Source of the DNA: Paenibacillus silviterrae
GTDB lineage: Bacteria > Bacillota > Bacilli > Paenibacillales > NBRC-103111
Length of the DNA stretch: 64,000 nucleotides
NCBI RefSeq assembly: GCF_030167925.1
Contig: NZ_JASKUT010000001.1
Span: 806,001-870,000 of the forward strand
Direction: 5' to 3'
In this document: one piece after another, positions 52,487-61,437 of the stretch
Numbering within the stretch: position 1 is the first letter of the stretch
Layout of the letters: each line of letters begins with the position of its first letter
Notes under the pieces: model-generated
The model's database searches: none
Told to the model about the DNA's origin: nothing
The model's input: only the letters and a program-made list of their open reading frames with translations
Translations under genes and position numbers: made by a program

Positions 52487-52523
52487 GGGGCCGTTCTTGA
52501 ATGATGAGGAACGGCTCCGTTTT
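52487..52523 (+). terminator. Intercistronic terminator after oppA
   Basis: GGgGCCGTTC (52487-52496) pairs with GAACGGcTCC (52509-52518), followed by GTTTTAATT. A leaky terminator here would make oppA mRNA more abundant than oppBCDF, as wanted for a binding protein. Confidence 0.75.
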
Positions 52524-52576
52524 AATTCTTAGCATGTATTTGCGAGTGAACGGGATGTCCCGTAGCAGCGATGCGG

Positions 52577-52637
52577 AACCGCTTCGCAAACATGGCCTAT
52601 CGCTAAAGTCTTGCCAGTCTATGCTTGCGAAGCGGTT
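52577..52637. repeat. Second long-stem hairpin between oppA and oppB
   Basis: Perfect 13-bp inverted repeat (52577-52589 with 52625-52637) enclosing 35 bases, followed by TTTTGCC. It stands in a 258-base non-coding gap that has no other recognisable feature. It may be an extra terminator, an mRNA stabiliser or a protein site. Confidence 0.65.
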
Positions 52638-52729
52638 TTGCCTCTCGTCCAAGACGATTAGGTGTGGGCTGCTTTGCGTTGTTGTCTTCATTCACAGATG
52701 TTTTCCTTATCAAGTACAGGAGGTGTGCC

Positions 52730-53665
52730 ATGCTGCGCTATGTGCTGCGACGATTTATTTATATGATCATCACCCTGTGGCTGATCGTGACGTTCACATT
52801 CGTGCTCATGAAAAATTTGCCGGGTGATCCGTTCGGTGAGGATTCCCAGAAGCTGACGGTAGAGCAAAGAACGCTGCTCTATGCCCAATATGGCTTAGAT
52901 AAACCGATTGGTGAGCAATACCTTCAATATATGGGGAAAGTGATGCATGGTGACCTTGGGGTATCCTTTGCATTCCCGACCCGTAAAGTAACGGATATTA
53001 TTAAGCAAGGCTTCCCGGCCTCGCTGGAGCTCGGCCTTTGGGCATTGGGCATTTCCGTAGCGATCGGACTCATACTCGGTATTATAGCTGCGCTCAATCA
53101 TAACAAAGGGGCGGACATCGCAGCGATGTTCACGGCGGTGATCGGGGTTTCAATCCCTTCCTTCGTGCTGGGGCCGCTGCTCTCTTATTTTGTCGGCGTG
53201 AAGCTCGGCTGGCTGCCTCCGGGAATGTGGACGGGACCGGAGCACCGGATCTTGCCTGCGATTGCGTTGTCCTTCGGTACGATTGCCATATTGGCAAGGC
53301 TCATGAGAACCTCCATGCTGGACGTGCTGAATCATGATTACATCAAAACGGCGAAGGCCAAAGGCTTGTCGCAGCGGGCTACCGTCGTAAGACATACGCT
53401 TCGAAATGCCATTTTGCCTGTCGTTACCGTACTGGGTCCGATCTTCGTTAACCTGATCACCGGCACCCTCATCGTGGAGCAAATTTTCGTTGTTCCGGGT
53501 CTCGGAAAGCATTTTGTGACATCGATCTACTCGAATGACTACACGATGATCACAGGGCTCACGATATTCTACTCGTTCTTGCTTGTAACGGTCTTGTTCC
53601 TTACGGATATCATTTACGGCTTGGTGGATCCGCGAATTCGATTGGCGAAGGGAGGCAGCAAATAA
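52730..53665 (+). CDS. oppB: Oligopeptide ABC transporter permease OppB
   Basis: 311 residues with about six membrane helices. The N-terminus MLRYVLRRFIYMIITLWLIVTFTFVLM is typical of the B permease; the EAA loop HDYIKTAKAKGLS contacts the ATPases. ATG 52730 follows AGGAGGTG by 4-5 bases; a longer frame upstream runs into the hairpin region and lacks a ribosome site. oppC begins at its stop (TAATG). Confidence 0.95.
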   Translation: MLRYVLRRFIYMIITLWLIVTFTFVLMKNLPGDPFGEDSQKLTVEQRTLLYAQYGLDKPIGEQYLQYMGKVMHGDLGVSFAFPTRKVTDIIKQGFPASLELGLWALGISVAIGLILGIIAALNHNKGADIAAMFTAVIGVSIPSFVLGPLLSYFVGVKLGWLPPGMWTGPEHRILPAIALSFGTIAILARLMRTSMLDVLNHDYIKTAKAKGLSQRATVVRHTLRNAILPVVTVLGPIFVNLITGTLIVEQIFVVPGLGKHFVTSIYSNDYTMITGLTIFYSFLLVTVLFLTDIIYGLVDPRIRLAKGGSK

Positions 53666-54579
53666 TGGAGATGTCTAACGAAATGTTTCAACCGGCGGCC
53701 AAGGAAGCTGCTTCTCGGGAATCCATTGTTCGTCCTTCGTTAACGTATTGGCAGGACGCCTGGAGACGGCTTAAGAAAAATAAGCTTGCCATGTTCGGCT
53801 TGATTACGCTTATCACGCTGACCTTGCTAGCGATTCTCGGGCCGCTGCTGTCCTCGTTTGACTATGCAACGCAAAACTACGATATCAAAAATCAGAAGCC
53901 TTCCCTCGCGCACTGGTTCGGTACGGACGACTTTGGCCGTGATCTTTGGGTCCGTGTATGGTGGGGGACAAGAATTTCGCTCTTTATCGGTATTGTGGCG
54001 GCATTGCTGGATTTGGTGTTCGGCGTCATTTATGGCGGCGTTTCCGCTTATTATGGCGGTCGCATCGACGATGTTATGCAGCGGATTATCGAAATTATTT
54101 ATTCGATTCCGTTTTTGCTCATTTCCATTTTGCTGATTGTCGTCATAGGCCCGGGGGTTAAGACCATCATCTTCGCTTATGCGATCACAGGCTGGGTTCC
54201 GATGGCGCGGCTCGTGCGGGGTCAAATCCTTACCTTGAAGGAACAGGAGTATGTTCTAGCTGCACGTACGCTTGGCGCAGGCGCGCCCCGTATTATTTTG
54301 AAGCATTTGGTGCCTAACGCGCTTGGCTTGATTATCGTACAAATTACTTTTATCGTTCCTTCTGCGATTTTCGTAGAGTCGTTCTTGAGCTTTATCGGGC
54401 TGGGGATTCGCGTGCCGCTGGCATCACTCGGCTCACTTCTGTCCGACGGGGCGAATTCGATTCGCTTGTACCCGCACCGGGTGCTGTTTCCAACGGTTAT
54501 TTTCAGCTTGATTCTCATGAGCTTTAACCTTCTTGGCGATGGGCTGCGCGATGCCCTGGATCCGAAGATGCGTAAGTAA
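53665..54579 (+). CDS. oppC: Oligopeptide ABC transporter permease OppC
   Basis: 304 residues. A cytoplasmic N-terminus of ~40 residues, OppC_N segment (RRLKKNKLAMFGLITL), about six helices and the EAA loop QEYVLAARTLGAGAPRII. HWFGTDDFGRD is the usual periplasmic-side signature. ATG 53665 overlaps the oppB stop by one base; ATG 53671 is an alternative two codons on. Confidence 0.95.
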   Translation: MEMSNEMFQPAAKEAASRESIVRPSLTYWQDAWRRLKKNKLAMFGLITLITLTLLAILGPLLSSFDYATQNYDIKNQKPSLAHWFGTDDFGRDLWVRVWWGTRISLFIGIVAALLDLVFGVIYGGVSAYYGGRIDDVMQRIIEIIYSIPFLLISILLIVVIGPGVKTIIFAYAITGWVPMARLVRGQILTLKEQEYVLAARTLGAGAPRIILKHLVPNALGLIIVQITFIVPSAIFVESFLSFIGLGIRVPLASLGSLLSDGANSIRLYPHRVLFPTVIFSLILMSFNLLGDGLRDALDPKMRK

Positions 54580-54595
54580 AAGGGGGGTGTCCTTT

Positions 54596-55618
54596 GTGAG
54601 TAAACCCATATTGAACGTACAAGATTTGAAGGTGTCCTTCCGGACGTATGCCGGTGAAGTACAAGCGGTACGCGGCGTATCGTTCCAACTCAATAAGGGA
54701 GAGGTGCTTGCTATCGTCGGCGAGTCCGGCTGCGGAAAGTCGGTTACGGCACAGACGATCATGCGTCTCATTCCTTCTCCTCCGAGCGTCATCAAGGGAG
54801 GCACCATTCAATTTGACAATAAAGAGATTACGAAGCTGTCCGATCGGGAAATGGAGAAGGTGCGCGGCTCGGAAATGGGGATGATCTTCCAAGACCCGAT
54901 GACCTCGCTCAATCCGACCATGACCATCGGCAAGCAGATTGCCGAAGGACTTGTCAAGCATCAGGGGATGAACAACGCCGATGCCCGCAAGCGGGCCGTC
55001 GATATGCTGAAGCTTGTCGGGATGTCCAATCCGGAGGGGCGGATTCACCAGTATCCTCATGAATTGTCCGGCGGTATGCGCCAGCGTGTCATGATCGCGA
55101 TTGCTTTGGCCTGCAGTCCGAAGCTACTGATCGCCGATGAACCGACAACGGCTCTTGACGTTACGATTCAGGCGCAAATTATCGATTTGATGAAGAAACT
55201 TTCCGAGCAGACGGAAGCTTCCATTATTGTCATTACGCATGACCTGGGTGTTGTAGCCGAGATGGCGCAGCGCGTCGTGGTAATGTATGCAGGGAAGGTC
55301 GTTGAACAAGGTACGGTCGACGAGCTGTTCTATGATCCGAAGCATCCTTATACTTGGGGCTTGCTGCGGTCGGTTCCGCGGTTGGATCATGATAGCGACA
55401 GCGAGCTCGTGCCGATTCCGGGTACGCCTCCGGATTTGTTCGCACCGCCTCAGGGCTGCGCCTTCGCAGCGCGTTGTCCCTATGCGATGAAGGCCTGCCT
55501 GGAGAAGGATCCGGAGCATACGAAGCTGACAGAGACGCATTCGGCGGCCTGCTGGCTGATGCACCCGGACGCTCCGAAGGTAGAGCGACCTGTCCAAGTA
55601 GGAGGTGCCGCACGATGA
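54596..55618 (+). CDS. oppD: Oligopeptide ABC transporter ATP-binding protein OppD
   Basis: 340 residues. Walker [10 protein letters not shown], signature LSGGMRQRV, Walker [14 protein letters not shown]-loop VITHDLGV, and the C-terminal oligopeptide domain with a CxxRCPYAxxxC cysteine cluster ([14 protein letters not shown]) that in some members holds an iron-sulfur cluster. The GTG start 54596 follows AGGGGGGTG. It ends overlapping oppF by four bases (ATGA). Confidence 0.96.
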   Translation: MSKPILNVQDLKVSFRTYAGEVQAVRGVSFQLNKGEVLAIVGESGCGKSVTAQTIMRLIPSPPSVIKGGTIQFDNKEITKLSDREMEKVRGSEMGMIFQDPMTSLNPTMTIGKQIAEGLVKHQGMNNADARKRAVDMLKLVGMSNPEGRIHQYPHELSGGMRQRVMIAIALACSPKLLIADEPTTALDVTIQAQIIDLMKKLSEQTEASIIVITHDLGVVAEMAQRVVVMYAGKVVEQGTVDELFYDPKHPYTWGLLRSVPRLDHDSDSELVPIPGTPPDLFAPPQGCAFAARCPYAMKACLEKDPEHTKLTETHSAACWLMHPDAPKVERPVQVGGAAR

Positions 55619-56571
55619 GTAAACAGCCGATTTTGGAAGTACGTAATTTGCAAAAGCATTTTCACCTCGGCGGCGGTAAAACGCTGAAGGCCGTGGACGG
55701 CTTGAGCTTTGCCATTCATAAGGGGGAAACCTTCGGTTTGGTGGGCGAGTCCGGCTGCGGGAAATCGACGGCGGGCCGTACCATCATTCGCTTGTATGAG
55801 GCGACGAGCGGCGAGGTGTTGTTTAACGGCGAGAATGTGCATAAGCTGGGAGGCAAGAAGCTTCATCATTTCCGCCGCGACATGCAGATGGTGTTCCAGG
55901 ATCCGTACGCTTCGCTGAATCCGCGGATGACGGTCGGCAATATCATTGCCGAGGGAATCGACATCCATGGCTTGCATAAAGGAAGTAAGCGTAAGGAGCG
56001 CGTCAGCGAGCTGCTTCGCGCCGTAGGTCTTAATGAAGAGCATGCTGGGCGATTCCCGCATGAATTCTCCGGCGGTCAGCGCCAGCGGATCGGGATTGCC
56101 CGGGCTTTGGCGATCGAGCCGCAATTCATTATTGCGGACGAACCGATTTCCGCTCTGGACGTATCCGTGCAGGCACAGGTGGTGAACCTCTTCAAGAAGC
56201 TCCAGAAGGAGCATGGCTTGACCTACTTGTTCATCGCGCATGATCTTGCCATGGTGAAGCATATATCCGATCGAATCGGCGTAATGTATCTCGGCAAGCT
56301 CGTTGAGGTGACCACCTCCGACGCCTTGTATGCGAAGCCGATGCATCCGTATACGCAATCGCTGTTATCGGCCATTCCGATTCCGGATCCGGAGGTGGAG
56401 CGTACACGCGAGCGGATTATTCTCGAGGGGGAAATTCCAAGCCCGCTGAATCCGCCTAGCGGCTGCCCGTTCCGTACCCGCTGTCCGAAGGCAATGCCGG
56501 AATGCGCAGCAGCGATGCCGCAGTTCAAGGAAGTGGAGCAGGGCCACTTTGTGGCTTGTCACTTGTATTAA
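55615..56571 (+). CDS. oppF: Oligopeptide ABC transporter ATP-binding protein OppF
   Basis: 318 residues, partner of OppD. Walker [10 protein letters not shown], signature FSGGQRQRI, Walker [13 protein letters not shown]-loop IAHDLAM and the C-terminal [14 protein letters not shown] cluster. ATG 55615 follows GGAGGTG and overlaps the oppD stop. The operon ends in a terminator. Confidence 0.96.
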   Translation: MSKQPILEVRNLQKHFHLGGGKTLKAVDGLSFAIHKGETFGLVGESGCGKSTAGRTIIRLYEATSGEVLFNGENVHKLGGKKLHHFRRDMQMVFQDPYASLNPRMTVGNIIAEGIDIHGLHKGSKRKERVSELLRAVGLNEEHAGRFPHEFSGGQRQRIGIARALAIEPQFIIADEPISALDVSVQAQVVNLFKKLQKEHGLTYLFIAHDLAMVKHISDRIGVMYLGKLVEVTTSDALYAKPMHPYTQSLLSAIPIPDPEVERTRERIILEGEIPSPLNPPSGCPFRTRCPKAMPECAAAMPQFKEVEQGHFVACHLY

Positions 56572-56575
56572 TACA

Positions 56576-56612
56576 GAAGGGGAGACCGAGATAGGATCGG
56601 TCTTCCCTTTTT
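56576..56612 (+). terminator. Terminator of the opp operon
   Basis: AAGGGgAGACCGA with TCGGTCTtCCCTT, 5-6 base loop, T run to 56612. Confidence 0.9.
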
Positions 56613-56635
56613 CTGCGAAAAAGTGCTGTAATTTT

Positions 56636-56664
56636 TTGACGATCCCTCGTTAGAGGTGTAAAAT
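56636..56664 (+). promoter_or_regulatory. SigA promoter of bshC
   Basis: TTGACG (56636-56641), 17-base spacer, TAAAAT (56659-56664), 38 bases before the bshC start. Confidence 0.78.
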
Positions 56665-56702
56665 GGTAGGGGTGGATTTTGCAAATGAAAGGCGGCGGTA
56701 CC

Positions 56703-58343
56703 ATGCGTTTGGAGCAAGTGGACTTTCCTTCCGGCCAGCCTTTGACCGAAGCGTATATACATCAGTTTGCCGAAGTAAGCGGTTTGTATGATTACAACCC
56801 TTGGGATGAGGCGGATTGGAAGGCCAGAGCGGCATGGCTGGATCGGGAGCGGCCTGCGGGAGCGGATCGCGAACAGCTGGCTGATGCGCTCCGTAGGTTT
56901 AATGAGAAGGCGGGAAACTCGGCTGCGGCGCTTGCATCGATCGAGCGGCTGCGGGATCCGGGTGCCCTTTGTATCGTCGGCGGACAACAAGCCGGTCTGC
57001 TGACAGGACCGTTGCTCGTGATACATAAAGCAATAACCATTCTTCAAGCGGCAAGAACGGCGTCGAAGCGGCTTGAACGCACGGTTTTGCCGGTATTCTG
57101 GATCGCCGGCGAGGATCATGATTTCGATGAAGTGAATCATGCTTACGTGCTGTCGCCGGATCAGCAGGTGGAGAAGCTTGCTGTCGAGCACCCGGGGGAT
57201 GTTCGGACCTCGGTCAGCCGGCTGCGCTTCCGTCCTGAGCAATGGGCGAACGCACTGGAGCAGCTGGACAAGTCGCTTTTGCCGACAGAATATAAGCCGG
57301 CCCTGCTGGAGAAGCTTCATGCCTATACGGCGGAAGCCGACACGCTTACGGACTTATTTGCCCGTATTCTTGCAGAGCTCTTTGGGGAATATGGCTTAAT
57401 TCTCGTCGATTCCGACGATCCGGCCATTCGCGCGCTGGAACGGCCGATGTTTCGGCAGTTGATCGAGAAGCGCGCCGGTATTAATGAGGCGCTTCATGAG
57501 GCAAGAGCGCAGATCGAGGGCTTAGGCTACCGGCCTGCCGCCGAGCTGATCGAGCAAGCGACGAACCTCTTCGTGTTCGATGATCATGGCGAGCGCCTTC
57601 TGCTTTATAGAACGGCAGAAGACGGCGTGTGGTCCGACCGCCGGGGAAGCCGCAGCTTCACGGTGAATCAGCTGCTGGAATGGGCGGATGCGGCTCCTGA
57701 GCGTCTTAGCAATAATGTGATGACGCGCCCGCTGATGCAGGATTTCTTGTTCCCCGTGCTGGGGGCCGTTCTTGGCGGTTCGGAGATTGCCTACTGGGGA
57801 TTGACCCGGAAGGCGTTTCATGCTCTCGGCATGCGCATGCCTTTGCTGCTTCCGCGCATCAGCTTTACGCTGGTTGAAGGAACCGTTCAAAAGAATATGC
57901 AGAAGTACGGACTGACGTTGGAGGATGTGCTGTACCGCCTGCAGGAGAAGCAAGAGGCGTGGCTGAAGGAGCAGGACCGTCTGCAGCTGGAGGACCGCTT
58001 TGCCGAGCTGAAGCAGCGGTTTCGTTCGGACTATGAGCCGCTCATCGAGACGATTTCCGGGATCAACCCGGGACTCAAGAAGCTGGGCGAAACGAATTTG
58101 GCAAAGATTCTCGAGCAGATTGAGTTTCTGGAGAACAAGTCCGCGGACGCCGTTCGATCGCAATATGAGTCCGGCTTAAGGCAATTCCAGCGGGTCGGCT
58201 TATCCGCTATGCCTGGCGGTAAGCTGCAAGAGCGCGTGTACAACGTGTACGGCTACTTGAACAAGTACGGAGACAATTGGTTGAAAGAGCTGCTGTCCAT
58301 GGAGCTTTCCATTGACGGCAAGCATTATGCTTGTTATATGTAA
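56703..58343 (+). CDS. bshC: Bacillithiol biosynthesis cysteine-adding enzyme BshC
   Basis: 546 residues, the normal size. BshC adds cysteine to GlcN-malate in the last step of bacillithiol, the main low-molecular thiol of Bacillales. Recognisable parts: VDFPSGQPL at the N-terminus, CIVGGQQAGLLTGPLL, VFWIAGEDHDFDEVNHAY with the HxxDE-type active-site cluster, a C-terminal coiled coil and PGGKLQERVYNVYGYLNKYG. ATG 56703 after AAAGGCGGCGG. Placement before mraZ matches B. subtilis yllA, but two extra genes intervene here. Confidence 0.95.
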   Translation: MRLEQVDFPSGQPLTEAYIHQFAEVSGLYDYNPWDEADWKARAAWLDRERPAGADREQLADALRRFNEKAGNSAAALASIERLRDPGALCIVGGQQAGLLTGPLLVIHKAITILQAARTASKRLERTVLPVFWIAGEDHDFDEVNHAYVLSPDQQVEKLAVEHPGDVRTSVSRLRFRPEQWANALEQLDKSLLPTEYKPALLEKLHAYTAEADTLTDLFARILAELFGEYGLILVDSDDPAIRALERPMFRQLIEKRAGINEALHEARAQIEGLGYRPAAELIEQATNLFVFDDHGERLLLYRTAEDGVWSDRRGSRSFTVNQLLEWADAAPERLSNNVMTRPLMQDFLFPVLGAVLGGSEIAYWGLTRKAFHALGMRMPLLLPRISFTLVEGTVQKNMQKYGLTLEDVLYRLQEKQEAWLKEQDRLQLEDRFAELKQRFRSDYEPLIETISGINPGLKKLGETNLAKILEQIEFLENKSADAVRSQYESGLRQFQRVGLSAMPGGKLQERVYNVYGYLNKYGDNWLKELLSMELSIDGKHYACYM

Positions 58344-58382
58344 TGATAATGCTGATACATACCTAAGGAGGAACCGAAGAAC

Positions 58383-59654
58383 ATGCCAAGCACGATCAAT
58401 AAAAGCATCATTCGCGATATTAATCTCGCACCTGAAGGACATTTGAAAATCGATTGGGTGAATGCCCACATGCCGGTGCTGAACAGCATCCGTAAGCAGT
58501 TTGAGAAGGAGCTGCCGTTTAAGGGTTTGAAGGTTGCCATCTCGCTGCATCTGGAAGCGAAAACGGCGTACCTTGCCAAGGTTGTTCAAGCCGGCGGCGC
58601 GGAAGTGACGATTTGCGGCAGCAACCCGCTATCTACACAGGACGACGTATGCGCTGCATTGGTAGAGGACGGCATCACGGTATTCGCGAAATACAATCCG
58701 GAGCCTAAAGAATACAAAGAGCTTCTGATCAAAACACTCGAAACCGAGCCGGATCTGATTATCGACGACGGCGGCGACCTGGTTACGATTTTGCACTCCG
58801 AGCGCAAGGATCTGCTGAAGAACGTACGCGGCGGCGCGGAAGAGACGACAACAGGCATTCTGCGCTTGAAGTCGCTTGAGAAGGAAGGGCAGCTCCAGTT
58901 CCCGATGGTTGCGGTAAACGATGCTTTCTGCAAATACTTGTTCGACAACCGCTACGGCACCGGCCAATCGGTATGGGATGGCATTAACCGTACGACAAAC
59001 CTTGTTGTAGCGGGCAAAACCGTTGTCGTTGTTGGCTACGGCTGGTGCGGTAAGGGCGTTGCAATGCGGGCTAAGGGTCTTGGCGCTAACGTTATCGTCA
59101 CGGAGATCGATGCGATCAAGGCAGTTGAGGCGTACATGGACGGCTTTGCGGTAATGTCGATGGAGGATGCGGCGAAGGTAGGCGATTTCTTCGTCACTGT
59201 CACAGGAAACCGCGATGTTATCCGCGGAGAGCATTATAAAGTAATGAAGGATGGCGCAATCCTGTCCAATGCCGGTCATTTCGATGTGGAAGTGAATAAG
59301 CCGGATCTCGACGCCATTTCCGTATCGAAGCGTACGGTTCGCCGTAATATCGAAGAGTACACGCTGCAGGACGGCCGCAAGTTCTACCTGCTGGCGGAAG
59401 GTCGTCTTGTCAACCTGGCTGCCGGTGACGGCCATCCGGCTGAAATCATGGATATGACCTTCGCGCTCCAAGCGATGTCCTTGAAATACGTGAATGACAA
59501 TTATAAGGAAATCGGCAAGAAGGTTGTCAATGTTCCATATGAGCTGGATGAGCAAGTAGCCCGCGTCAAGCTGGAATCGATGGGTATTAAGATCGACGCT
59601 TTGACTGATCAGCAGAAGGCATATCTGGATAACTGGGCTGAAGATCATTTCTAG
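58383..59654 (+). CDS. ahcY: Adenosylhomocysteinase family protein (SahH-like)
   Basis: 423 residues. NAD-dependent hydrolases of this family split S-adenosylhomocysteine to adenosine and homocysteine. Seen: MPVLNSIRKQFEKELPF, the substrate region HLEAKTAYL, the dinucleotide fold VVVVGYGWCGKGVAMRAKG, and RLVNLAAGDGHPAEIMDMTFALQ. The last motif differs from the classical HPSFVMSNSF, and the ~40-residue insert of eukaryotic enzymes is missing; both recall short archaeal/thermophile forms, some of which act on S-inosylhomocysteine. Most Bacillales use Pfs/LuxS instead. ATG 58383 after AAGGAGGA; 39 bases after bshC, probably co-transcribed. Confidence 0.9.
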   Translation: MPSTINKSIIRDINLAPEGHLKIDWVNAHMPVLNSIRKQFEKELPFKGLKVAISLHLEAKTAYLAKVVQAGGAEVTICGSNPLSTQDDVCAALVEDGITVFAKYNPEPKEYKELLIKTLETEPDLIIDDGGDLVTILHSERKDLLKNVRGGAEETTTGILRLKSLEKEGQLQFPMVAVNDAFCKYLFDNRYGTGQSVWDGINRTTNLVVAGKTVVVVGYGWCGKGVAMRAKGLGANVIVTEIDAIKAVEAYMDGFAVMSMEDAAKVGDFFVTVTGNRDVIRGEHYKVMKDGAILSNAGHFDVEVNKPDLDAISVSKRTVRRNIEEYTLQDGRKFYLLAEGRLVNLAAGDGHPAEIMDMTFALQAMSLKYVNDNYKEIGKKVVNVPYELDEQVARVKLESMGIKIDALTDQQKAYLDNWAEDHF

Positions 59655-59679
59655 AAGATAAGTAACCATTGCATTATGA

Positions 59680-59724
59680 GGCCGTCCCCCAAGTAGTTTA
59701 CTTGGTGGGACGGCTTTATTTTTT
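59680..59724 (+). terminator. Terminator after the adenosylhomocysteinase gene
   Basis: GCCGTCCC (59681-59688) pairs with GGGACGGC (59707-59714), continued inward by CAAGT/ACTTG; followed by TTTATTTTTT. Confidence 0.93.
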
Positions 59725-59832
59725 CCATGCTTGTCCATTCCTGCAACTTCGTTCCTTCCCTCCACGTCTAGTAGGTGAGCTTGTTGGGGGCTCAACAACT
59801 TAATCTTATGGGAAAGACGAGGGGGGCGGAAC

Positions 59833-60843
59833 ATGACACTACAGAAAGAGCTGTTCCGGAAGGCGGCGCGCTTCGCGGCGGCGGCGGCAATGCTTAGCTG
59901 GTTGATCAGCGGCTGCAGCGCCAGCAATGATAAGGCAAGCAGTGAACAGCTTGCCGTGGCGGAAGCGAAGCCGAGCAGCGCGGCGAATGCGGGCGCGGCG
60001 GCGGATGAGAATGCGAAGGCAGTGAATACATCGCAGCCTGCTGATCTGCAGCGGACAGGTAGCGGCTTCACCGGTCTAGCGGCCGAAGGGTCCGATGCAC
60101 TCAGCCGCAAGATCATGTACAAAGCCCAATTGACCATGCAGGTCGAGGTGTATGCGGAATCTCAGCGGGCCATACAGGAGGTTGTGCAGCGCTCGGGCGG
60201 TTATGTGCTTCAGTTCAATGAAAATGAAACCGCCACCGAGAAAAACGGGATGTTCGTCATCAAGGTTCCGGCGAATGGGTTTCAGTCCTTGCTCACAGAA
60301 CTGGAAAAGCTTCATCCATTAAAGCAGAAGAACATCCAAGGGCAGGATGTGACGGAGGAATTCGTTGACCTTACGGCGCGACTCAAGGCAAGACAGGCGG
60401 TAGAAAGCCGGCTCTTGGACTTTATGAAGGATGCTAAGAAAACGGATGAGTTGATTCAGTATTCCAATGAGCTGGGAAAGGTACAGGAGGAAATCGAGCG
60501 CATTAAGGGACGCATGCGGTATCTGGAGCAAAATGTCGACTACTCGACGATAGAGCTGAGGGTGTACCAGCGGATCGGCTCCACCGAGCTCATTCAGGCT
60601 AAGGACCGAGGTCCGCTCTTCCAGCGGGCCGCCGCTGCGCTGAACGGAACTACCGCGGTGCTTTCCGTCATCGCGCAATGGGTGGTAGTCATTGTGGCTG
60701 GAGCGCTGCCGGTTCTTATGGTCGCCATCATCCTTGGCGGTCTGTTCTGGTTGGTTCGCGTACGCCGCAGTCGCAAGCTTGCGGAGATCCGCAAGCAGCT
60801 GACCGAAGATACTCCGCCGCCGCCCTCATCGGGAGATCATTAA
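59833..60843 (+). CDS. DUF4349 domain lipoprotein
   Basis: 336 residues. Lipobox ISGC (Cys28), an Ala/Ser-rich linker (~30-85), then DUF4349 (~90-300): IMYKAQLTMQVEVY, GGYVLQFNEN, VPANGFQSLLTEL and a coiled coil LGKVQEEIERIKGRMRYLEQ. It ends in one membrane helix (~275-305) and a basic tail, so it is held at both ends. The function of DUF4349 proteins is unknown. ATG 59833 follows ACGAGGGGGGCGG. Confidence 0.88.
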   Translation: MTLQKELFRKAARFAAAAAMLSWLISGCSASNDKASSEQLAVAEAKPSSAANAGAAADENAKAVNTSQPADLQRTGSGFTGLAAEGSDALSRKIMYKAQLTMQVEVYAESQRAIQEVVQRSGGYVLQFNENETATEKNGMFVIKVPANGFQSLLTELEKLHPLKQKNIQGQDVTEEFVDLTARLKARQAVESRLLDFMKDAKKTDELIQYSNELGKVQEEIERIKGRMRYLEQNVDYSTIELRVYQRIGSTELIQAKDRGPLFQRAAAALNGTTAVLSVIAQWVVVIVAGALPVLMVAIILGGLFWLVRVRRSRKLAEIRKQLTEDTPPPPSSGDH

Positions 60844-60850
60844 TAGGATT

Positions 60851-60897
60851 AAAAAATCCTGCGAAGTCTTTGACTTTAGCAGGATTTTTCGTTTTTA
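60851..60897 (+). terminator. Terminator before the dcw cluster
   Basis: AAAATCCTGC with GCAGGATTTT, inner AAGTC/GACTT pairing, followed by TTTTTCGTTTTT. It insulates mraZ from the DUF4349 gene. Confidence 0.92.
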
Positions 60898-60916
60898 TGG
60901 AGAAAACATACTATAC

Positions 60917-60963
60917 AAGTGGTGGAAAGTGGGGTAAAGTGGTGGGAAAGGGGTGACAAGTGG
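60917..60963 (+). promoter_or_regulatory. MraZ box array (AAGTGG direct repeats, ~10-bp period)
   Basis: AAGTGG at 60917, 60927, 60937 and 60958, with a degenerate unit (AAAGGGG) at ~60947. MraZ is known to bind G-rich direct repeats (TGGGN type) spaced one helical turn apart in its own promoter. The array runs into the mraZ ribosome site AAAGGGGTG, so binding could block both transcription and translation start. The exact promoter is unclear; the -10 may be TACTAT or TATACA at ~60910. Confidence 0.8.
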
Positions 60964-60964
60964 G

Positions 60965-61402
60965 ATGTTCATGGGGGAATTTCAGCACACCATAGATGAG
61001 AAGGGCCGGATGATCGTGCCGGCGAAATTCCGTGAATCCCTTGGAACATCATTCATTGTCACGCGCGGCTTGGATCAATGCTTGTTCGTTTACCCGATGT
61101 CCGAATGGGCTGTCCTCGAACAGAAGCTGAAGGCGCTGCCTTTAATGAAATCCGATGCCCGGGCCTTCACCCGGTTTTTCTTCTCCGGCGCCACAGAATG
61201 CGAATTGGATAAGCAGGGGCGCGTAAACCTGCCTAATAATCTAGTGGAGCATGCGAAACTGGAGAAGGATTGCGTCGTTATCGGCGTTTCCAACCGGGTT
61301 GAGATTTGGAGCAAGTCAATCTGGGAAAACTATTTCCAGCAATCGGAGGAAAGCTTCAGTGAAATCGCAGAGAAGCTGGTCGATTTCAACTTCGATCTCT
61401 AA
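60965..61402 (+). CDS. mraZ: Transcriptional regulator MraZ
   Basis: 145 residues; AbrB-fold DNA-binding protein that represses the division and cell-wall cluster it heads. [23 protein letters not shown] opens the first of two repeats; [15 protein letters not shown] opens the second. ATG 60965 gives the usual start; the GTG at 60953 falls in the ribosome site. The stop shares a base with an ATG at 61402. Confidence 0.97.
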   Translation: MFMGEFQHTIDEKGRMIVPAKFRESLGTSFIVTRGLDQCLFVYPMSEWAVLEQKLKALPLMKSDARAFTRFFFSGATECELDKQGRVNLPNNLVEHAKLEKDCVVIGVSNRVEIWSKSIWENYFQQSEESFSEIAEKLVDFNFDL

Positions 61403-61437
61403 TGCACCCACAATACGACATCTTGGAGGACAAGCTC

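Noticed and set aside
58629-60137. 502-codon open frame antisense to the adenosylhomocysteinase gene
   Set aside because: It overlaps two well-supported plus-strand genes and a terminator, and its composition follows the complement of GC-biased codons. No ribosome site or domain.
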